From: Anastatus disparis
Lineage: Eukaryota > Arthropoda > Insecta > Hymenoptera > Eupelmidae
DNA: 64,000 bases
Assembly (NCBI GenBank): GCA_017163975.1
Contig: JAFFSR010000136.1
Span: 7,189,501 to 7,253,500, forward strand
Direction of reading: 5' to 3'
Shown: in pieces, positions 33,331 to 45,407 of the stretch
Numbering within the stretch: the stretch's first letter is position 1
How the letters are laid out: each line of letters begins with the position of its first letter
Program-made: the position numbers and the translations under genes
Notes under the pieces: model-generated
Databases searched by the model: none
What the model saw: the letters and a program-made list of their open reading frames with translations, nothing else
What the model was told of the DNA's origin: nothing

Positions 33331-33688
33331 GTACTTTTTATAGTTTGATTTATGACACCCACGCGATAACAATAAATAACTCACATAGAATCGTAAACTT
33401 AAATTAAATTTATTGAAATGTTTAAATATTATTGCATTACTAGATTATATACCAATCCACTTTATACAAGACCAAAATATTCGATAAAAATCAACTATAA
33501 ATGCTACCTGTACGTAAACACATTGCATTTGGGCTCAAAATTTCTTATCATTTTTAGATATTTTTTTGCATAAAATTATAAAATAAATCGTGTTTAATAG
33601 ATCTAATGTTCAATATTTTCAAAGTTATGAACGTTTTATAGTAGTTAATGTTTAAACTAACTACTCTAAAAAATTTTTACAAGAAATA

Positions 33689-34761
33689 TACAGTGGGGTC
33701 CAATAAAAAAGAGCCACCCTTGAGAAAAAAAGTACTAATTAAAAAATTTTGTATCTCAACAAATAAGGGTCGTACAGAACTCTACGACCACTCATTTTAA
33801 ACGCATTTGTAAAGACTTTTCAATGGTGTGTTGGCAATTTAGTTTTGAGTACTTTTCTAGGAAATATTACGACTTAAAAATAGAAAAAAAAAATTTTTTT
33901 ATTCGCCTGTGTTTAAATTCAAATCATTTTTCGGAAAATGATGGTAGAAAAATTTTACACGGCTAGTTTTAAAGGTATTTTGCTTAACTTGAAATTTATA
34001 TTTTAGTTTTTTTTCTAGGTTCAAAATTGACCGTGATTTAGCGATTTTTGTTGAAAAAAAGGGTCTTTTTTATTTTTCCGATATCTACTTAATGAGAGGA
34101 GATATAGAAAAATGCGAAATAAAAAAAGTGTATTTTTGTGTGTAGAATAACCTTAAATTTTTAAAAAATTTTTGTGCATTTTAATTTTTTTTATATTGTT
34201 GCAGTATTCTTATATACATGTATACCATACTCTTATAAGAGTACCGCAACAATATAAAAAAAATTAAAATGCACAAAAAATTTTTAAAAAATTTAAGGTT
34301 ATTCTACACACAAAAATACACTTTTTTTTTATTTGGCATTTTTCCATATTTCCTCTCATTAAGCAGATATCGGAAAAATAAAAAAAACCCTTTTTTTCAA
34401 CAAAAATCGCTAAATCTCGGTCAATTTTGAACCTAGAAAAAAAATAAAATATAAATTTCAAGTTAAGCAAAATACCTTTAAAACTAGCCGTGTAAAATTT
34501 TTCTACCATCATTTTCCAAAAAATGATTTGAATTTAAACACAGGCGATTAAAAAAATTTTGTTTTTCTATTTTTAAGTCGTAATATTTTCTAGACAAGTA
34601 CTCAAAACTAAATTGCCAATACACCATTGAAAAGTCTTTACAAATGCGTTTAAAATGAGTGGTCGTAGAGTTCTGTACGACCCTTATTTGTTGAGATACA
34701 AAATTTTTTAATTAGTACTTTTTTTCTCAAGGGTGGCTCTTTTTTATTGGACCCTACTGTG
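33689..34761. mobile_element. 1.07 kb foldback element, mariner/Tc1-like ends, TA target duplication
   Basis: Two arms of about 510 bp are inverted copies with only scattered differences, meeting at a small loop near 34205-34250. The ends read TACAGTGGGGTCC and complement CACAGTAGGGTCC, continuing into CAATAAAAAAGAGCCACCCT. TA flanks both sides (33687-33688 and 34762-34763). The open frame in each arm is the same sequence mirrored and is not a gene. The element sits 0.35 kb upstream of the secreted-peptide TATA box. If transcribed it would make a very long hairpin RNA. Confidence 0.85.
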
Positions 34762-34883
34762 TAAAGGTTAGGATTCAAAATTTTGATTTGAAAAAAAATT
34801 TTTACAAAATAATATGAAAATTAAGATAAAATTAAAATCAAAATGTAGCGTTTATTTTCTGTGCATATTTACAATTAATGAGT

Positions 34884-35717
34884 AGAGTGTCAGGATATTG
34901 GTCGCTGATTTCGCTCGAATTTTGAGATACAGAAATATGAAAGCTGAGCTCAAATTCTTTTAAAATAGTAGTTATAACTTATCAAAACATTATTTTGTTC
35001 CGAAATTATTGGATTAACAAAAATTGGACCAAATTTTAGTATTTATTACTAATTAATGTTATAAAAAGGAGTTTTATAGAGAATTTTAATCACTCTGTAA
35101 TTCTGGAGAAAAATATCAGCTTTCATTCAAAAACTAATTTAAGACTACTTAGTTGTTAATGCTAAAGGACTATGCGAGAGCGCGGTGGCGTAATGGATAG
35201 AGCTCTTGCCTTCAACGCGGAGGGCATGGCTTCGAATCCTGGCCAGGTACCTTAACTTTTTTTCGAAAGAAAATTAGTGTATGCGCCATTTATATCGCGA
35301 CTCTCAAAAAATCCGACCTCATTGGGTATCGGTTGATTGCTGGTCATAAAAGTGGCTGATTATCCATCGGTAGTCAAAGTTTTCGGTATGGTGGGTCTGA
35401 CAGTTCTAGCCTGATGTAATGTGTTAAACGGTACCGGGCGGGGGACTCCCTCGACTTCACCATGGTAAAAGGTTAATCATATAGAGGACAATATCCTTTA
35501 TATATTAATCTTAAAAAAAAAAAAAAAAAAAAAAATGCTAAAGGACTATATAAGTGTTTGAAAATCTAGTATTTTTTTCAATGAATTTCCTCAATTGCCT
35601 GTAATTAGGAAAATATAAAATGTTAGGGTTTAAAATTTTAGCTCTCTTTATGCTTCTTCATTCAGAGTTATCTCTCAAAATTTGAACGAAATCCACGACT
35701 AAATATCCTGACACTCT
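34884..35717. mobile_element. Inverted-repeat DNA element disrupted by a SINE
   Basis: The outer ends are inverted copies of about 40 bp beginning AGAGTGTCAGGATAT and sharing GATTTCG and CAAATTTTGAGA-type blocks (left 34884-34925, right about 35675-35717). Without the SINE at 35174-35534 and its duplicated target it would be about 460 bp. No coding. The flanking target duplication is not clear. Confidence 0.65.
35174..35534 (+). mobile_element. tRNA-derived SINE, full length, family A
   Basis: The head (about 35180-35252) has a tRNA-like box A (TGGCGTAATGGATAG) and box B (GGCTTCGAATCC), followed by a roughly 240 bp unrelated body and an A tail (about 35512-35534). A 15-bp target duplication, ATGCTAAAGGACTAT, flanks it exactly (35159-35173 and 35535-35549). 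This shows retroposition into the inverted-repeat element around it. The head does not fold as a true tRNA gene. The fresh target duplication suggests a fairly young insertion. Confidence 0.9.
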
Positions 35718-35744
35718 CCTTGTCAGTACAAGTTATTTGTATAT

Positions 35745-35853
35745 CCTCAAATCTTGTACTTGAAAATTGAGCTACTTCCTATAGACATAAGAAGCTGAAA
35801 TTTTCAGAACATGTGTATATTAGACGATAATACATGATTCTACAATTAAAAAA
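35745..35853. repeat. Dispersed repeat, second copy of 32024-32130
   Basis: Shares GAAGCTGAAATTTTCAGAA-like sequence, CTTCC(C/T)ATAGA and GATAATACATGATTCT with 32024-32130 in the same orientation. Probably part of a decayed transposon; ends not defined. Confidence 0.5.
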
Positions 35854-36121
35854 AATTCATTTAAAAGAATGAACATTGGAAGCTCACATTAGGGAGTAAT
35901 ATTCAATATTATAAACAATGATATTTCAAAGAAATTAAACAAAATAGCTCATAACCTTGGAATGATCGAGCGTTAGGCCGAATGCTCGTGGCTTTTTTCA
36001 TGATTTTATGTATAAAAACATATCAGCAAGCTGCAGCAAGATCCGTGACCCAAACAAGGATTACTCTCCTAATAAGAAGAGATAAATTAAATGTGTTTAT
36101 TCATAAAAGATGATTTTGGTA

Positions 36122-36723
36122 CACTGAGAGAAGAAATGACTTACAGTTAAGGAGATTCATTAACTGTTAAGCCATACTGACTTGGATTCTGCGAAATGCG
36201 CGCATCTTAACAGTTAAAATCACACGTATTTAAAATTTTCTGATTTATTTAATTCTAAACATTCAGTATGAATGAAATATAAGAAATAAGAAAATAAATA
36301 ACTAGTTAATAAGTATTATGAAAAATTTTTAATAATAAATACAATGACTATAATAAAAGACAATTTTTGTTATTTTTTCCAATATAGACAATCTTAACCT
36401 TAATTTATTTGAAGAAACATTAATATAACCCTCAAATTCGATTCGGCTGAAGTTGAGGGTTGGCAAAAAACGAGTATCAAAAATGTGTGTGAATAAAATT
36501 GATTACATTCTTTTTTATCTAAACTAACATATGAGCTAAAGTTAATTTGGACATTGTGTACAACTACTACTTAGATTTTTTTTATCGTTCTGTCATCTGC
36601 GAATGCTTATATATAAACTTTTAGTTCTTAATAGTTAAGAATTGTATTTTTGCAGCAAAGAATATAAAAATAAAAACCTACAAATACGCGATTCATTAAC
36701 TGTAAGTCATTTCTTTCTCAGTG
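36122..36723. mobile_element. MITE, 602 bp, TA target duplication
   Basis: Inverted ends of about 30 bp: CACTGAGAGAAGAAATGACT on the left and its near complement on the right, both continuing into TACAGTTAA. TA directly flanks both sides (36120-36121, 36724-36725). The interior is noncoding, with repeated TTAACAGTTAA-like words. Tc1/mariner-type nonautonomous element. Confidence 0.8.
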
Positions 36724-36748
36724 TATGAAGTTCTAAAAAAAAATAAGT

Positions 36749-36938
36749 ACACGGAGAAAAATTCTACAGTAAAAATTACTATTTGATATAGTAACCGTAG
36801 GACATACTTCATTCATATAAAAATTACTATTTAAAATAGTAATTTTTATACAAATAAAGTATGTCCCACAGTTACTATCTAAATTAGTAATTTTTTCTAT
36901 GAAATTTGTAATTTTTACGATAGAATTTTTCTCTGTGT
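36749..36938. mobile_element. Small foldback MITE
   Basis: About 190 bp with inverted ends (ACACGGAGAAAAATTCTA left; complement ACACAGAGAAAAATTCTA right) and nested inverted repeats of AAAATTACTATTT and GGACATACTT/AAGTATGTCC, so that it folds nearly end to end. It lies 25 bp from the previous MITE. Confidence 0.75.
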
Positions 36939-37779
36939 GTCTTTAAAATTTAGTATTTTTGCCAAAAACACCAAAACTTTTAAACTTCGGGACTTATTTT
37001 TATTTTAAGCATCGCAATTAATGAAAATTACATCTATAAATATTTGACTGTAAAAATAAAAATCTTCTCTATAAAGGATTTAGAATGTCAGTCTTAATTT
37101 TAAATTACTTTTAAATTTATTTTATAATTTATATTTACAAAAATGCTAATTGCTAAACAGTATCTGTGAGAAATTAATTGATACTCTCGCATTTTTATTT
37201 TTTTAATCATTATAGTAAAAAAATTAAATTTTTTTAACATTTTTAAAAATCTTTTATTGTAATAAAATAATTTTTTATGGTTTGTAGAATACTAAATTTA
37301 TTCAGTAATACTTTTAAATAATTAAACATTTTTCCATTATAATCAAAATAACTATTATAAAATATATTATTAAAAACTCATGTACGATGCAGTTCAAATG
37401 AATGAATAAATATTAGGATTACCAAAAGAACATTTTTACTTCAGTGAAATTATGAGAAGGTTTGTTCATTATCCCATCGATGTCGCCACGTGCAGTAATA
37501 TGCACTCTTATACTTGATTTTTGTAATAAATTCATAAATTAATAATATTTTCTACTTTGATGTCATATAATTGACAAAAAAAATTATTTTATGATTAACA
37601 TATATTAAATGTAATTAGTAAATAAATTTTTCTTTGGTATATTTATTGTTACTGAAATTACAATAAAAATCCATACGATTTTAACACATTTAAAAAAATG
37701 TGAAAACTTTCTAGTGTCAGATAAATTTAAAAAATTTTAAAAAGCTTTCCTTAAAACTTTTATTTTCTATTGTATACAT

Positions 37780-38260
37780 GAGAAATCTCTCAGTTTCCTT
37801 TTGTGCTTATCGCTAACGTTGAATCACACAGTTGAGATGCTTACAAGTCCTGGCTTCAAAGCCCCGCGAAATTGCTGGCTTTACGTTTACTTTGCGTTTA
37901 GGTTTGAGTCTCGTTGTCGAGGGTACGAAAATCCTCAAAGGGACGATAGATTTGAGAGAAAAGTAAAAAAAAGCTCAGTCGTATTTTTTTCTTTTATTTT
38001 TTTTTTCTTTTTGCCTCGCACCCAAAACGTGTTTGCATTTCCATTTCTCAAGGGAAAAAGCATCTTGTCTCTCTTTCTCTTTCTTCTGTAATTTCGAAAA
38101 GCCGATTTCAATTCCGTTTTCCTTTTCAGAAACTGACGAGGAATCTTGAATTTGTTTCTTTTTTTGCTTTTTTCTTCCCTTTTTATATGTGTTTGAATCG
38201 AAAAAAAAGATGTAACACTAGAGCTACAGGTCCCCACGGGAAATAAATAACCGAGTTCTT
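37780..38260. other. CG-containing island
   Basis: Less AT-rich DNA with CG words around 37865-37945, T/C tracts at 37984-38015 and 38066-38088, and purine-rich complements. Overlapping frames on both strands are compositional. No exon supported. Confidence 0.3.
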
Positions 38261-38984
38261 TCTTTTTTTCTTTATTTATTGAGATATTAAGATTAGAATA
38301 AGTACAAGATTTTTGGTTTTTCAATATGTAGTTATGAGATTTTGATTTTCATGTTGAATAGTTATTTATTTTCTTTAAAAATCTAAATGGAATATGATTT
38401 ACTAATCTCATTATTATTAAGTCATTTTGAGTATGAATATTAAATAGTAATTATCATCACAATAATTTAGGTTGAATAATAATGTTATTCTAATTATTAG
38501 TTTTCTAAATTTAATGTAAGTTTATATTTTTCTTTTAAAATTCATATAAAATAAGCAAATAAATAACTAAAAAAAATTAAAAAATTTTTAAGTTCCAATT
38601 TACAAGTATTTGGATTTTGAAATTTTATAAAATATTCTATTCGATTGATGTAGTAAAACTAGATGTAAATAAACGATAATAATTATAATTTTTAATTCAT
38701 AGAATCAACCACTTGAGAAATAGTTTGCAAAATAATTAGTTCTTAAAAAAGTTTGCGAAATTTAATAAATCAATTAATTACAATATACATTATCTTTGAA
38801 AAAAAAATAAAAATATGTTCTAAAAATTTAAATATTACGATTAAAATAATATTTTTATAATATATTGAATAAATAATTTATAATTTCCTTGAAAATAAAG
38901 AAAATACAGCATTTATAGTGACAAAGATATGTCTATAAAAGCTGTTTCTATAAGAAAAAAAAGTATTGATATTCTTACAGACAG

Positions 38985-39210
38985 CTTGCATTATTCAAAT
39001 AATAGGACGCGAAGAAAGAGACTATTTCTTCTCCCAGAAATCGTCAACAAAAGAAAGCTTTCGCGAACATCTCGCGCAAAAGAAGAGCAGGAAAAATGAA
39101 AGATTCGGAAAGGGGAAAAAGATTCGGGAAGAATGGATTTGACGGGACGAAAATCATAAAGGTCGGTAAGCGGAAACGAAGTTCGGATTTTTAACGTCAG
39201 CCGCTTTTTT
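38985..39210. other. Purine-rich island
   Basis: GAAAGA/GGAAAAA-rich with CG words (CGCGAACATCTCGCGC near 39062-39077). No coding seen. Confidence 0.3.
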
Positions 39211-39564
39211 TCTCATTTCTTTATATTATTTTACATCTTTTTCTTATCATAAACGAGATATCAAAAAGAAAATCTTTTTTCAAATAAAAAATTTATGCGA
39301 TTGAAGTATTTGAAATACAGTTTTAGAATTTTTCTTTATAGAAACCAGTAAATTTTTTCTTTAAATGCACTGAAATTAATAAATATTCTAATAGTATAAA
39401 TTTTTATAATAATATAAAGATCTTTTTAAAGCGTATTTTAGGTGTTAAAATCTAATCATCTTGGAATGTAAAATACCGATGTTACATTTTTCCAAATTTT
39501 TTACTCTTAATCAAAAAGTTTTGAAAATATTTGTGTATTTAACTCTTTAATTTTAACTAATTTT

Positions 39565-39838
39565 TTTAAAATTTTATTTAACTTCGCTGTATTTATGCAA
39601 TCATTACGGTGCTAATTAGCGACGAACATCGTCAGTGTGTTTGTGAACAAAGCACATGTATTGTATATTTATGCAATCATTACGGTGCTAATTAGCGACG
39701 AACATCGTCAGTGTGTTTGTGAACAAAGCACATGTATTGTATACAGTGGTGCTTGTATCAATCGGTTGTCGAGAGCGGGATTCGAACTCGGAACCACGAG
39801 ATTACGAATTCAACGCTCTACCGAATGAGCCACTGATG
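39565..39838 (-). mobile_element. tRNA-derived SINE, family B, with a duplicated tail segment
   Basis: On the minus strand, a tRNA-like head (about 39838-39765) with box A TGGCTCATTCGGTAGAGC and box B GAGTTCGAATCCC is followed by the body shared with the copies at 53.3 and 57.7 kb (ACAAGCACCA, CATGTGCTTTG, CGTCGCTAATTA, AGCGA-GTTAAAT). A 76-bp part of the body is exactly tandemly duplicated (39590-39665 and 39666-39741). The two units are almost identical, so the duplication is recent. Confidence 0.85.
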
Positions 39839-39894
39839 AAACAAATTGAGTAAAGATAGAAAATCCGGAAAGCTGGAATTTCGGTACCTACGTA

Positions 39895-40025
39895 TGGATT
39901 ATATTATTATATTGATTATCATATCATATTATATTTATATTATTACATTTTTATTATCATTATATTATTATATTTTATTATTATTATAATATTATTATAT
40001 TATTGTTATTGATTATATTATTCCT
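39895..40025. repeat. ATT/TTA low-complexity tract
   Basis: About 130 bp almost wholly of ATT, TTA and ATATT units. Simple-sequence DNA. Confidence 0.8.
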
Positions 40026-40099
40026 GAAGTATTTTTTCATTGTTTTAACTATAAGATAAGATTTTTTTAGAAGCAAAAAGTTCTCATATTTTTATTTTC

Positions 40100-40580
40100 T
40101 ATTTTGAATATAACATTCGATGAAAAATATACCTAAAACAGCGGGGTTATACATAAAAGTTTTCGTTTCCTTAAACCTTGCAAAAATAGCCTTGTCAACG
40201 CCCACGCAAACATATAGACCTCCATGATTTCTTAGTATAATACATTTATTTCTTTCCTACTTGTTGTTGTCGCTCAAGAAAGTATAAAAATGAAAAAAAT
40301 GCTTGACTTTTGTAACAAAAGACACAATTCTTTCTCTTTGGAGAAAAGAAGGGAAATGCATTGGTATTCTAACGTCGCGACGTTTTCCACCCTCCTAAAC
40401 ATATAGAGACTATCCCTCCATGCATAACGTCCAAAAGAGAATACGTGATTCGCTTGATCCCCTGCATATTACTGTACTTACTATATGACGGTACGGAAAC
40501 GTTGTCGCGGTACGCTTCGACGATTACGTTTCATGCTGTTTTTTTTCTTCTTATGCCCTCCTAACGTGATTGTTCGCAAT
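40100..40580. other. CG-containing island
   Basis: Less AT-rich, with CG-rich words at 40373-40385 and 40486-40535 and many ACGT-type words. No exon supported. Confidence 0.3.
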
Positions 40581-42419
40581 AAAAAATAAGGAATATCAAC
40601 TTTATATTTAATAAAATTTGTTATAAGGTGTCAATGAATCATAATGTGCCTTGTTTATTAATATTTGAAAAATTTTATGAATATAAAGAATTTTATTCTT
40701 TTAATGAAATTTCGTAGTTATTTTAAGTCATTTCAGATGTGAATATACAATTTTTATTTATTTTGATGTAACTTTCTTGGCTCAAGTTAAAAAGTAGATA
40801 CAAATTAATTTAAGTATTTTCTTTTTATGAAATTTTAATTTGCAAAATAAATACGTGGAACTAAATTCAAAAGGATAAAACAAGATTATTTTCGTAAAGT
40901 AAAAAATGTTTTAGAAAAAACGTATCGGAATGTAATTGTTAATTATTTCAGCTTTTTTCTGAAACTATTATTCAATGATATCGGTTTCTTCATTTTGACA
41001 CAAAAGTGTATGAACATTTTTATCTTAAATGACGCACAGATGTAATTTATGTAAATAAGATTTAAAATATTTTAACAGATGTTATAGTTATTTGATTTGG
41101 GAAAACAATAAAAATTTAATTGATTGGTTCAACTTTATAATATTAAATTTTTATATCAAGTTTTATGTACTTACAATCACATAATAATTTCAATTTTTTT
41201 CTGAATTATATTTAAAAGACATGAAATTCAATTTAAAAACGTCAACAAAGCCAATAAAATTAAAATTCCAGTTTTTATTAACTTAAACTTATAAAAAAAC
41301 GATTTTTATTGCTTTCATTAAAATTCAAATAGTGTACTTTGAAAATATTTTTGAATAATACACTAGACTAAAATAAATTATGCTCTCGTAAAAGAACGAT
41401 AAACGAAAAACTTTACGACGGAATCAAAAAATTCTATAGAAACAGAGACAACTTATATTACGCGTACACAACTAACTTAAAATTGGAAAGAAATTCTTCG
41501 ATACTCATACATCCAATCGCACTAAAATTCACATATTCCTTCTTGATTTTTTTTGTCTAGAATGAAATGATTTTAAATTGTCTTTTTCCGCGAGTAAAGC
41601 TATAAAAAATTAAGTCAATAACGATTGGTTTTTTCGTATTTATTACTGTAAGAATCAATTTTATTGACCTAATCATATTCAAAATTGTTCCTTTTTCTTC
41701 TTTTAAGCTATCAACTTCTTCCTAACTTTTATTTAGTGACTATTTGAAATTTACGAGTTCGAATACTGCGCTTTATTTCGCATGCATGATATTATACAAT
41801 AAAAAATAGAATTATTTAAAAACAATAATTTTCTGCTATTGGATTGGATAAATGCAAATAATATCTATGAAATTTTTAATGAAATTGTTTATAATTTATT
41901 GATAATAATAGAGGCTATTACAAATATAACAATATTATTTACAATCATATATAATATCGAAAAATTTTTCAATCCTTCTACCCTGAAGAGAGACGTTCAG
42001 TAAATCTCTTGGAAAAGTTGATTTTCAGTTGCTATTTTAATCGTATCTAAAATATTCATTTGAACTTTATTTAAAATAGTTTTAAAGTAGTAAGAAAATT
42101 GATAAATTTACTGATCAAAATTGATAAGATTTTTTATTCCTATTAAAAAAATTTTCTATTTGAAATAATTTCTTATAACCTCTTTGTTTTTTTTATAATA
42201 TATGAAAGTGAAATGACATTTTAAAAAAAGGTGATCAAACCATTTGAAAAAAAATTGGAATTTGCATTAGAACCTTAACGTTTATATAATAAACTAATAA
42301 CATATACATATATGAAACTCGATTTTTGATTTACCATCACTTCATAAGCATATAAAATATTAATTTAATCAGAATCGTCAAGCTAGTTAAAGAGAAAATT
42401 CTATCCATCACACATTTAG

Positions 42420-43005
42420 TTCTTTAGCTAAAAGACGAAAAAGTTTAAGATGGAAAGATTGAAGATAAAGGTCGTTGGCTCTTTGTACAGAATCTAAGGG
42501 GAGTGGGTACATATATACTCTGCTCGTTTTCTCTCATGATTCGTTTGGTGTGATATCACTCTGGCATTACGCGAGAAAACCCCTTTCATATATATAAAGC
42601 ATACATATATACACATACATGTTTAATGGTTGATGGTCCAAAAAGGTGAGCTATCGGGTTGTAATGTGAGTGCGAGTACTAGGGTGATTGATCGTTTTTA
42701 ACGTAACGCGACACATACATACACATAGATTTTCTTTTATTTTCTTCTTTTCTCAACCCTTTTTCGCGTTTACTTTACGTATAAGATGTGTGATAGTTTA
42801 TGGATGATGTCTGATGTGAACCCTTTTCGCGCAAATCAGTCACGTGTACGCACATATACATCAAAGAAAGATTTATGTAAGGAGGGTGGACGCGCATCAT
42901 TCGTTTTTGGCGATTACGCGCAATTTTACCCCGACACGATTGTTAGATGCTGCAAGGGTAAAAAAATGATAGGGTTCTTTTTCTTTACTAAATTGTATCA
43001 GGAAT
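42420..43005. other. Island with ACATATA run
   Basis: TATATAAAGCATACATATATACACATACATG-type words near 42588-42620 (in segments), CG words at 42700-42780 and 42825-42940. A 73-codon open frame (42786-43007) is not recognisable. Possible regulatory island or untranslated exon. Confidence 0.3.
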
Positions 43006-43544
43006 GATTAAATATAAAAGATTCGCTAAATAATGGGAATAGACGAGTCATTGTTTATGTTTAATTATGAATAGACTATGTGATGTCTTTGTGTTTATGT
43101 ATGAATAAATAAAATGACAATAAATAGTAAATTTTTTACAAATGATGTTGAATTTTATCAAGAAAATAATTAATCATTTTGATATAACAATTTTAGATAT
43201 AAAAAATAAAAATTTTATTTACAAAACATTATTATGAATTTGAGTAATAAACAAATCTTTAAATAAATTAATTTTTTTACATTCTCACTTAGTTATTACT
43301 TATTAATATATTTCAATTTTAATAATTTGAAATATTAACAAATATTTGTACAATTTTAAATATTTAATTCTACATACACGTAAATTCTTAATTTATACAA
43401 ATTAGGATTGATATTTTCAGATTCAAATGATAAAAATAAATTAAAGTAAAAAGTTAAATTAGAATATGAAATTTTTATATAAAAAACAGACTTGAATTGC
43501 AGTTGTATACACATAAACCTTCTGCGTAAAAAAAGAAAAAAAAG

Positions 43545-43920
43545 CACTATTGTAGTATATCATACATCAGTCGCGCAAACTTATTCCTCATACTGTCATT
43601 TTCTTCTTCGTTGTCGTATATAGCCAGTGTTAACTTTTATATTTTATCCATTAGAAGTGCCATTTGGCTCGTTGTCGTCATCGTCGACCTGTCATATTCA
43701 ACGTTGACGAGTTATAATACGCGACGTCCATTGATATCCTACACCGTGGCTCTTTTCTTTATTTTTCCTATCTTTCTTATTATACTTGCGTTCTTGTCGA
43801 AAGAAGTAAAGGGGTGTTGTATAGTCTGAGTAGCTTTTCTGATACTAAAGCTTGGCTAGTCTATTAACGAAACTTGGCTGCACCTTTTGTCTCAGTATAT
43901 AAGTTTAAATGGAGATGTGC
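43545..43920. other. CG-containing island
   Basis: Less AT-rich, with repeated CGTTGTCG words (43608, 43672) and CGTCGAC. The open frame at 43611-43829 encodes a hydrophobic run of no known family and is probably compositional. Confidence 0.3.
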
Positions 43921-44097
43921 AATGAAGAGATGATCGTAGATGAAATAGAAGTTAAAAAATTTTATATATTAATATGTTATAACGAATATATAATTTATTT
44001 TATTCGAAAAATCAATCTTTTGCAGAAAAATCAGCCAAATTCTTTATATTTGGAAAGACCACTTCTATGTCTTGATATATACATATTGTATCATGTA

Positions 44098-44286
44098 CAG
44101 TACCGCTCAAAAACTCGTAAAATTTTTTTTTTTTTAACTCAACTTCAAACTGCGATATTTCGGAAATGGTTCGATGAATTTAAAAAATCTGGATTTTTGA
44201 AATTTATCGAGTCATTTCCGAAATATCGCAGTTTGAAGTTGAGTTTCTAAAAAAAAATTTTTTTTACGAACTTTTGAACGGTATTG
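44098..44286. mobile_element. Palindromic MITE, TA target duplication
   Basis: 189 bp foldback. Ends CAGTACCGCTCAAAA and complement CAATACCGTTCAAAA, continuing to AACTCAACTTCAAACTGCGA in both arms. TA directly flanks both ends (44096-44097 and 44287-44288). Noncoding; Tc1/mariner-type ends. Confidence 0.85.
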
Positions 44287-44734
44287 TATACTTTTAACAA
44301 AATTATCACAAATTTTATCACAATTATTATAAATGATAGTGTCCTTTTTTTGAATAAATTAAAGTTATTTACAAATATGATTTTTCGTATGTATATACGA
44401 CATACAGATTTGAACACATGCTTAAATGTAAACAAAAATAGACTCACGATATTGGAAAATATTATCGTATCTAAAACTGATTTTATTGTACATTCCATCT
44501 TTGCGCATTCTTAGCTACACGCAGAAAATAGATACAAAAAAATCATTAAACATAGAAATTTGGGAAATTTACTCTACTTTTCAGTCGCGTTTGAATATTT
44601 AATTTTATTAATTCCTTAAAAGTTACATTTGATTGATTGAAATTTAAAAATTCGTAAAAATAAAAAATTTTTCAATCATTAAAAATAGAGTTAAAAAAAA
44701 AGATGAAAATATTTGGCAGAACATAAAAAAATAG

Positions 44735-44856
44735 TATTTTGTCTGATCTTTCAAACGCCGTGCGGATTTTTCAAATTCATTGAGCCGTTTCCGAAATATC
44801 GCAGTTTGAAGTTGAGTTGAAAAAAAAAATTTTTTACGAACTTTTGAGCGGTACTG
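44735..44856. mobile_element. Partial second copy of the 44.1 kb MITE
   Basis: Carries one arm of the same element: TTTCCGAAATATCGCAGTTT, GAAGTTGAGTTGAAAAA, and the end ACTTTTGAGCGGTACTG followed by TA. The opposite arm is missing or unrecognisable. It lies only 450 bp from the full copy. Confidence 0.7.
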
Positions 44857-45178
44857 TAATTTTGAACTAATGTTATAAGTATATAAAAATCAATATTATT
44901 ATTATAAAAATATTAATATGTATAAGCATTATTTATTTATTTAAAAAATCGAACCCTACCCCTTATTCGTTAATAATGAGGGATAAAGGCCCAATATTTA
45001 GAAAGATTAAAATTTTAGAAACCCTATTTATTTTAGGGAAAGTCCTGTATTAAGAAAGTAAAATTTAAGAAATGTATGAGTTACTAAATAGTTAAAAATC
45101 AGTTCAAATTTAAACACAGAAAGTGTGTTTAGACTTGAATGAGAAAAATAAGATATTTAAATATTGTGTAATATATTT

Positions 45179-45407
45179 TGTTAGGTTAAAACAATGAGCA
45201 GATACGATTTATACAGAAACACTTTATTTAAAATACAAAGAGATTCTAATTTACTTAATACAGAATAAAGCTCTTTTACAATATTACAGAGATCTTTACT
45301 CTTCAAGTATCGCAACGGAAGTGAGCGCGAACATGCCACGAGGCAGGAGCAATAATGTAGCGCGTTAACAAAACTTACATGAGTATAATACATCAGGAGT
45401 ATAATAC
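45179..45407. repeat. Possible solo LTR
   Basis: A less AT-rich block bounded by TGTTAGGTTA on the left and ATAATACA on the right. Read on the minus strand it has AATAAAG followed within 50 bp by its end, like an LTR with R/U5. Two GAGTATAATACATCAGGAG-type words repeat at the right edge (45381-45407). No target duplication found, so this is weak. Confidence 0.25.

Noticed and set aside
34264..34512. Minus-strand frame of 82 codons
   Set aside because: It lies wholly in one arm of the foldback element and is mirrored, broken, in the other arm.
39590..39741. CRISPR-like direct repeats
   Set aside because: Just two adjacent copies without spacers, inside a SINE in a eukaryotic genome. No CRISPR array exists in the window.
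43909..44250. Plus-strand frame of 113 codons
   Set aside because: Its second half runs into the palindromic MITE and the first half is low-complexity. Not a gene I can support.
45181..45393. Minus-strand 70-codon frame
   Set aside because: More easily explained by the possible solo LTR; no domain.
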